From: Pseudomonadota bacterium
GTDB taxonomy: Bacteria; Pseudomonadota; Alphaproteobacteria; Sphingomonadales; SMXR01
Length of the DNA: 9,971 bases
NCBI GenBank assembly: GCA_022568115.1
Contig: JADFFP010000025.1
Coordinates: 1 to 9,971, forward strand
Direction of reading: 5' to 3'
Shown: piece by piece, positions 6,232-9,971 of the stretch
How positions within the stretch are numbered: the first letter of the stretch is position 1
Layout: every line of letters starts with the position of its first letter
Made by a program: the position numbers and the translations under genes
Notes under the pieces: model-generated
What the model was told of the DNA's origin: nothing
The model's database searches: none
Seen by the model: only the letters and a program-made list of their open reading frames with translations

Positions 6232-6927
6232 ATGGACCAGATTATCCGGAAAAAAAGCAAAAAAAAGGTGTCGAATAGCTCTTCGACCGCCTGGATATTT
6301 GATCTCGACAACACCCTTTATCCCGAACATTGCAACCTGTTTGCCCACATCGATGTCAAAATGAAGGCCTATATTACGAACTTGCTTGGGGTCGACGGGG
6401 ACCAGGCCTATAAAATACAAAAGGATTATTTCATCCGCTATGGCACTACGCTGCGCGGCCTGATTGAAGTGCACGGGGTCAACCCGGAAGATTTTATGCA
6501 TTTTGTCCACGACATTGACCTGTCCCCGCTGAAACAAGATCAGGAACTGCGCCGGGCTTTAAGCGAAATTCGGGGGAGAAAATTTATCTTTACCAATGGG
6601 GAGGCCCGCTATGCCACCCGGGTGCTGGAAAAAATCGGCATTGAAGACCAGTTCGACGGAATATTTGATATCGCCGCGGCTGGCCATATTCCAAAGCCCA
6701 ATGAGGCCTCCTATCAAAACTTCATCGACCACTTCGGGATTGACCCGAAAAATGCCGTAATGATCGAGGACATGGCCCGCAACCTGGCCCCGGCGGCGGC
6801 CCTTGGCATGACCACGGTGTGGGTCAAGACCCGCTATGAATGGGGAGCGATAGGCTATGACGCCGCGCACATTGATTATGAAACCGACCATCTGGTAGGC
6901 TGGCTCAGCGAAACGCTTCAAACGTGA
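6232..6927 (+). CDS. HAD-family hydrolase, pyrimidine 5'-nucleotidase type
   Basis: A 231-residue HAD-superfamily phosphatase similar to the SDT1/pyrimidine 5'-nucleotidase group, which removes phosphate from UMP/CMP-type nucleotides. Substrate choice here is inferred from family resemblance only. Motif I is [11 protein letters not shown], with nucleophile Asp24 and acid/base Asp26. Motif II is FIFTNGE (Thr121). Motif III is Lys155 in GHIPKPN, and motif IV is MIEDMARNL (Glu179, Asp180). A helical cap sits between motifs I and II (about 34-110). ATG 6232 is preferred over ATG 6202, which would begin inside engB. AGGAGG lies at 6213-6218, thirteen bases upstream, which is longer than usual spacing. 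The start is preceded by the engB stop and the end is four bases before dapD, so it sits in the same operon. Its N-terminus carries an unusual Lys/Ser-rich leader (7-18). Confidence 0.88.
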   Translation: MDQIIRKKSKKKVSNSSSTAWIFDLDNTLYPEHCNLFAHIDVKMKAYITNLLGVDGDQAYKIQKDYFIRYGTTLRGLIEVHGVNPEDFMHFVHDIDLSPLKQDQELRRALSEIRGRKFIFTNGEARYATRVLEKIGIEDQFDGIFDIAAAGHIPKPNEASYQNFIDHFGIDPKNAVMIEDMARNLAPAAALGMTTVWVKTRYEWGAIGYDAAHIDYETDHLVGWLSETLQT

Positions 6928-6931
6928 GGAT

Positions 6932-7723
6932 ATGGATAAACTAAAGAATATCATCGAGACCGCCTGGGAGAAACGCAGCTCGTTGAGCACTGGTGATCCG
7001 GTTCTTTCTTCGGTAGCGGAAGTCATTGCCTTGATGGATCAGGGGCGGCTCAGGGCAGCTGAGAAAAAGGACGGCGTCTGGCAAGTTAACCAATGGGCCA
7101 AAAAGGCGGTTCTTCTTTATTTTCAGCTGTCGGAAAACCGCCTGGTCAAGGAAGGTCCATGGTACGACAAGGTGCCGATGAAATTCTCCGGCTGGGGCGA
7201 AGACGACTTCAAAAGGGCCGGTATACGCGCCGTTCCCGGCTCACTGGTCCGCTTTGGTGCGTACCTCGGCCAGGGTGTGGTGCTGATGCCCTGTTACGTC
7301 AATATCGGTGCCACCATCGGGGACGGCACCATGGTGGATACCTGGGCGACGGTGGGAAGCTGTGCGCAGGTGGGAAAAAACTGCCATATCTCAGGCGGGA
7401 CCGGGATCGGCGGGGTGCTGGAACCGGTCCAGGCAAACCCGGTCATTATCGAAGACAACTGTTTTATCGGCGCCCGGTCGGAAGTGGCCGAGGGGGTCAT
7501 AATCGAAGAGGGAGCGGTGCTTGCCATGGGGGTTTATCTTGGCAAATCCACCCCGATCCTGGACCGGAAAAGCGGCCGGGTCACAACCGGGCGAATCCCG
7601 GCGTATTCAGTGGTGGTGCCGGGTATCCTGCCGGAAAAAAACACCTACGCGGCGGTGATTGTCAAATCCGTGGATGCCGGAACCCGGGCCAAAACCTCCA
7701 TCAACGATTTGCTCCGCCCGTGA
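6932..7723 (+). CDS. dapD: 2,3,4,5-tetrahydropyridine-2,6-dicarboxylate N-succinyltransferase
   Basis: A 263-residue DapD, which transfers succinyl from succinyl-CoA to tetrahydrodipicolinate in the succinylase route to meso-diaminopimelate and lysine. It is slightly shorter than the E. coli enzyme (274). The N-terminal helical part ([15 protein letters not shown] and following) leads to a left-handed beta-helix of hexapeptide repeats, including [17 protein letters not shown] (134-150), [16 protein letters not shown] (155-170) and [10 protein letters not shown] (180-189). Asp136 and Glu184 correspond to the catalytic pair. The C-terminus [18 protein letters not shown] is typical. The start is firm by homology although GAGG lies only two bases before ATG. 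It follows the HAD gene by four bases. dapE, which would act later in the pathway and commonly follows dapD in this group, is absent here. Confidence 0.96.
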   Translation: MDKLKNIIETAWEKRSSLSTGDPVLSSVAEVIALMDQGRLRAAEKKDGVWQVNQWAKKAVLLYFQLSENRLVKEGPWYDKVPMKFSGWGEDDFKRAGIRAVPGSLVRFGAYLGQGVVLMPCYVNIGATIGDGTMVDTWATVGSCAQVGKNCHISGGTGIGGVLEPVQANPVIIEDNCFIGARSEVAEGVIIEEGAVLAMGVYLGKSTPILDRKSGRVTTGRIPAYSVVVPGILPEKNTYAAVIVKSVDAGTRAKTSINDLLRP

Positions 7724-7739
7724 AAGGCGGCCCAGTCCC

Positions 7740-8351
7740 TTGTCCCCGAAAAAAACCCATAGCCAAACCTTACCCGAACATATCGTCCTCTCGCTGTTTG
7801 TCGCGTTTCGTTTTTTGATAGGCGATTCCACGGCGCTGAAGTTTATGGAGGTTTCGGGCAGAAACGTTTTGCGGTCTTTCTCAGCCCTGATGTTCGCTGC
7901 CCCCCTTTATGTTTTGATCCAGTGGCTACAGTTCCGGGGGCCGGATTTTGAATGGACTGATTTTTTGCTTATTTTTGGCCTTTTTGCCGGATACGCGATC
8001 GCCTGGATAATGTTTGCCTATGCGATTTTTTATGCTTGGTCGATCATCGGCCCGCGCCACAATTACCTGGTCTTTATGCCGCTTTATAACTGGGGCCGGA
8101 TATTTTTCCTTATCATCATGCTGCCCTATTTTGCCCTTAGTTCATTCTCCGTCATAGCCGGGACGGCAGCGGTTGTGGTCTGGTGGATCAGTCTCGGGCT
8201 GGGCTTAAGCTACAAGTTCTACATCACCCGCAAAGCGCTCGGCGCGTCTGTCTTTCACGGCATATTGTTCGTGCTGTTTGATGTTTTGCTGGTGCTGTTT
8301 GTCGAAGTGCTGTTTATGCAGGCGTTTGGCTTTCCCGGTATTCCACTCTGA
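7740..8351 (+). CDS. Multi-pass membrane protein of unknown function
   Basis: I do not recognise the family. The frame encodes about 203 residues with five likely membrane stretches: around [69 protein letters not shown] and [20 protein letters not shown]. Between them are short charged turns such as GPRHNY and YITRKALG. Start choice is uncertain. The frame is open from ATG 7659, inside dapD in another phase; TTG 7740, 16 bases after the dapD stop with AAAGG upstream, avoids a 65-nt overlap and is preferred. ATG 7845 (in FMEVSG) would remove part of the conserved-looking FRFLIGD block. The gene ends 38 bases inside the opposing truA gene. Small membrane proteins at this spot near truA occur in other alphaproteobacteria as hypothetical proteins, from memory. 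Confidence 0.65.
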   Translation: MSPKKTHSQTLPEHIVLSLFVAFRFLIGDSTALKFMEVSGRNVLRSFSALMFAAPLYVLIQWLQFRGPDFEWTDFLLIFGLFAGYAIAWIMFAYAIFYAWSIIGPRHNYLVFMPLYNWGRIFFLIIMLPYFALSSFSVIAGTAAVVVWWISLGLGLSYKFYITRKALGASVFHGILFVLFDVLLVLFVEVLFMQAFGFPGIPL

Positions 8352-9075
8352 TGAGATACAGCCCGTGCGGCGGGGCATTGAACCCGACCGCCGTCCGGTC
8401 CCTGGCCTCAAGCGCCTCGGTGACATCATCTGCGGTCCATTTACCCAGGCCCACCAGCTTCAGGGTGCCGACCATCGAGCGCACCTGGTGATGCAAAAAT
8501 GAACGCGCCGAAACCCGGAATAAAATTTCCTCGCCCAACCGTTCAACGTCCAGCCGGTCCAGCGTCTTGACCGGTGATTTTGCCTGGCACCTGATCGAAC
8601 GGAAGGTGGTAAAGTCATGTTTCCCTACTAACGCTTGAGCGGCGGCATGCATTTTCTCCGCATCAAGCTTTTGCGGCACGTGCCAGACCTTCCCGTGGTC
8701 CAGCACCGGCGGCGCCTTGCGGTTCAGGATGCGGTAAAGATAATGGCGCCGGGCTGCCGAAAAGCGGGCGTTGAAGTTTTCATCGACAGCCTCAGCCTTA
8801 ATGACCGCCACTTTGGCCTCTTTCAGGTGGGCGTTGACCGCGGCCATCACCTGGTGGTGGGTGATTTTTTTCTCCAGGTCAAAATGGGCTACCTGGCCCA
8901 GCGCATGAACCCCGGCGTCGGTCCGGCCAGCGGTGGTCAGGCGGACGCGCTCGCCGGAAAAGGCATGGATCGCTTTTTCAATGGCCTCCTGAACCGACGG
9001 CCCGTTGTCCTGGGCCTGCCAGCCGACATACCCGGTGCCGTCGTATTCTATCGTGATCTTGAAGCGCTGGGCCAT
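8314..9075 (-). CDS. truA: tRNA pseudouridine(38-40) synthase TruA
   Basis: A 253-residue enzyme that converts uridines 38-40 of the tRNA anticodon stem-loop to pseudouridine. It shows the N-terminal [16 protein letters not shown] (5-20), the catalytic block [17 protein letters not shown] with nucleophile Asp53, the [15 protein letters not shown] segment, and the C-terminal [20 protein letters not shown] region. Length is normal. The start lies four bases after the fmt stop, with GGAGG at 9091-9095 inside the end of fmt, so the two are probably co-transcribed and coupled. The last 13 codons overlap the tail of the opposing membrane-protein gene. Confidence 0.96.
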   Translation of the reverse strand: MAQRFKITIEYDGTGYVGWQAQDNGPSVQEAIEKAIHAFSGERVRLTTAGRTDAGVHALGQVAHFDLEKKITHHQVMAAVNAHLKEAKVAVIKAEAVDENFNARFSAARRHYLYRILNRKAPPVLDHGKVWHVPQKLDAEKMHAAAQALVGKHDFTTFRSIRCQAKSPVKTLDRLDVERLGEEILFRVSARSFLHHQVRSMVGTLKLVGLGKWTADDVTEALEARDRTAVGFNAPPHGLYLIRVEYRESQTPA

Positions 9076-9079
9076 GGGA

Positions 9080-9971
9080 CTAGCCGAGAACCTCCCCCGG
9101 TGCGATCGGCTGGCCGCGCAAAAACTCAGCCGCCGTCATCGGCTTTTTGCCTGCGCGCTGGACCCGTTCAATCCGGTATGCCCCGGTCTTGCAGGCAACC
9201 GTCAGGGACTTGTCCAGGACCTCCCCGGGGGCGCCTTTTTGTTTCACCGCATGACCTTTCAGAATACGAATGCGCTTGCCTCTATGCTGGAACCAGGCCC
9301 CCGGGTACGGGCAAAAGGCGCGGACCTTGCGGTCGACCTCGATGGCCGGGGCGCTCCAGTTAATGCGGCTTTCGCTTTTTTTGACCTTGGGGGCATAGGT
9401 GGCTTTGGTTTCATCCTGCGGCGTCGGAACCAGTTTTCCCGTGACATACCCTTCCAGCGCCGGGACAATCATGCCGGCCGCCTGGTCAGATAGGCGGTCG
9501 TGCAGGGAGCCGGCGGTTTCATCGGCCTTGAGGGTAAATTGTTCCTGGATAATGATCGCCCCGGCGTCCAGGCCCTTTTCAATTTTCATGATGGTGTTGC
9601 CGCTGACCGTCTCACCGGCCTCAATCGCCCGCTGGATCGGCGCCGCGCCCCTGAATTTCGGCAGCAGCGAGGCATGAATGTTCAGGCATCCCTTGCCGGG
9701 CGCGGTCAGGATCTCCTCCGGCAGGATCAGCCCGTAAGCCGCCACCACGGCTACCTCCGCGCCCAAGGCCTTGAAGGTTTCAAGATCCTTTTTATCCTTG
9801 AAGTTTTCGGGGGTCAGGACCGGAATGCCATGATCTTCAGCGAACCGGTGAACCGGACTTTTGCTCTCCTTCATGCCGCGCCCGCTTTTTCGCGGTGGCT
9901 GGGTGTAAACCGCGACAACCTGGTGCCGGCTTTCAACCAGGGCCTTTAGCGAGGGAACCGCAAACTCCGGG
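9080..9971 (-). CDS. fmt: Methionyl-tRNA formyltransferase, 5' end cut by the window
   Basis: The enzyme formylates Met on the initiator tRNA using 10-formyl-tetrahydrofolate. 296 residues are visible, beginning [20 protein letters not shown], so only about eight N-terminal residues (the usual M-x-IxFMGT) lie beyond the window. An internal ATG at 9874 is not the true start, because the coding frame and family match continue upstream of it. The formyltransferase domain shows [21 protein letters not shown] and the catalytic block [20 protein letters not shown] (Asn97 and His99 of the visible part), plus Asp135 in GLDAGAI. The linker and OB-like tRNA-binding domain follow (from about 200), with FCPYPGAWF. 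The gene ends four bases before truA. def, its common partner, would lie outside the window if present. Confidence 0.95.
   Translation of the reverse strand, partial: PEFAVPSLKALVESRHQVVAVYTQPPRKSGRGMKESKSPVHRFAEDHGIPVLTPENFKDKKDLETFKALGAEVAVVAAYGLILPEEILTAPGKGCLNIHASLLPKFRGAAPIQRAIEAGETVSGNTIMKIEKGLDAGAIIIQEQFTLKADETAGSLHDRLSDQAAGMIVPALEGYVTGKLVPTPQDETKATYAPKVKKSESRINWSAPAIEVDRKVRAFCPYPGAWFQHRGKRIRILKGHAVKQKGAPGEVLDKSLTVACKTGAYRIERVQRAGKKPMTAAEFLRGQPIAPGEVLG

Noticed and set aside
9080..9874. fmt as a complete gene starting at ATG 9874
   Set aside because: The frame continues upstream with clear Fmt N-terminal sequence ([24 protein letters not shown]), so the true start is beyond the window.
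1..9971. tRNA, rRNA, CRISPR array, transposase or insertion-sequence ends
   Set aside because: Read for on both strands, especially at the 1.6-kb seam; no cloverleaf, repeat-spacer pattern, transposase motif or flanking direct repeat was seen.

Overview
The window joins two unlike pieces of DNA. From about position 1650 to the end it is a conserved housekeeping neighbourhood of an alphaproteobacterium. The evidence is the gene order rpmH-rnpA-yidD-yidC-engB-(HAD pyrimidine 5'-nucleotidase-like)-dapD on the + strand, with fmt-truA coming back on the - strand and a DUF547 gene and sensor-kinase start divergent from rpmH. YidC also has the Lys-type first hydrophilic-groove helix that I associate with this class. 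No species-level call is possible.

The first ~1.6 kb looks foreign to the rest, either by recombination or by a chimeric join in assembly. It has more G/C at third codon positions: 9 of 10 Lys codons in the SelA-like gene are AAG, against 5 of 17 in dapD. It holds the first codons of a glycine/sarcosine/betaine reductase component B-like (GrdB-like) gene running off the left edge, a divergent 383-aa SelA/D-glucosaminate-6-phosphate ammonia-lyase-type PLP enzyme with a good promoter and ribosome binding site, and a 19-nt palindrome that closes a convergent gene pair. The second convergent partner is represented only by a G/C-rich tail of about 27 codons, which is fused in frame to the N-terminus of a sensor histidine kinase (hybrid reading frame 1525-1788). 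The seam lies around 1600-1625.

Layout: 1-90 (-) GrdB-like, partial; 340-1491 (+) SelA-like PLP enzyme; 1525-1788 (-) hybrid; 1856-2725 (-) exported DUF547 protein; a sigma70-type promoter at 2863-2891 and a leader hairpin at 2911-2937 precede 2952-3086 (+) rpmH, which was too short to be listed among the supplied reading frames; an intrinsic terminator at 3124-3152; then rnpA, yidD, yidC, engB, the HAD hydrolase, dapD and an unrecognised multi-pass membrane protein in one tight + strand run (gaps of 3, 3, -8, 17, 4 and about 16 nt). The membrane gene and truA converge with a 38-nt overlap. fmt, upstream of truA, lacks only about its first eight codons at the right edge.

Functionally the core is a growth-linked cluster: ribosomal protein L34, the protein subunit of RNase P, the membrane-protein insertion factors YidD and YidC, the ribosome-assembly GTPase EngB, diaminopimelate/lysine synthesis (DapD), tRNA pseudouridylation (TruA) and formylation of initiator tRNA (Fmt). 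argB and dapE, which usually sit in this alphaproteobacterial cluster, are missing from it here. No tRNA, rRNA, CRISPR array or insertion sequence was seen, and no gap between genes exceeds 300 bases. The longest, 91-339, holds the putative promoter of the SelA-like gene and otherwise nothing I can name.
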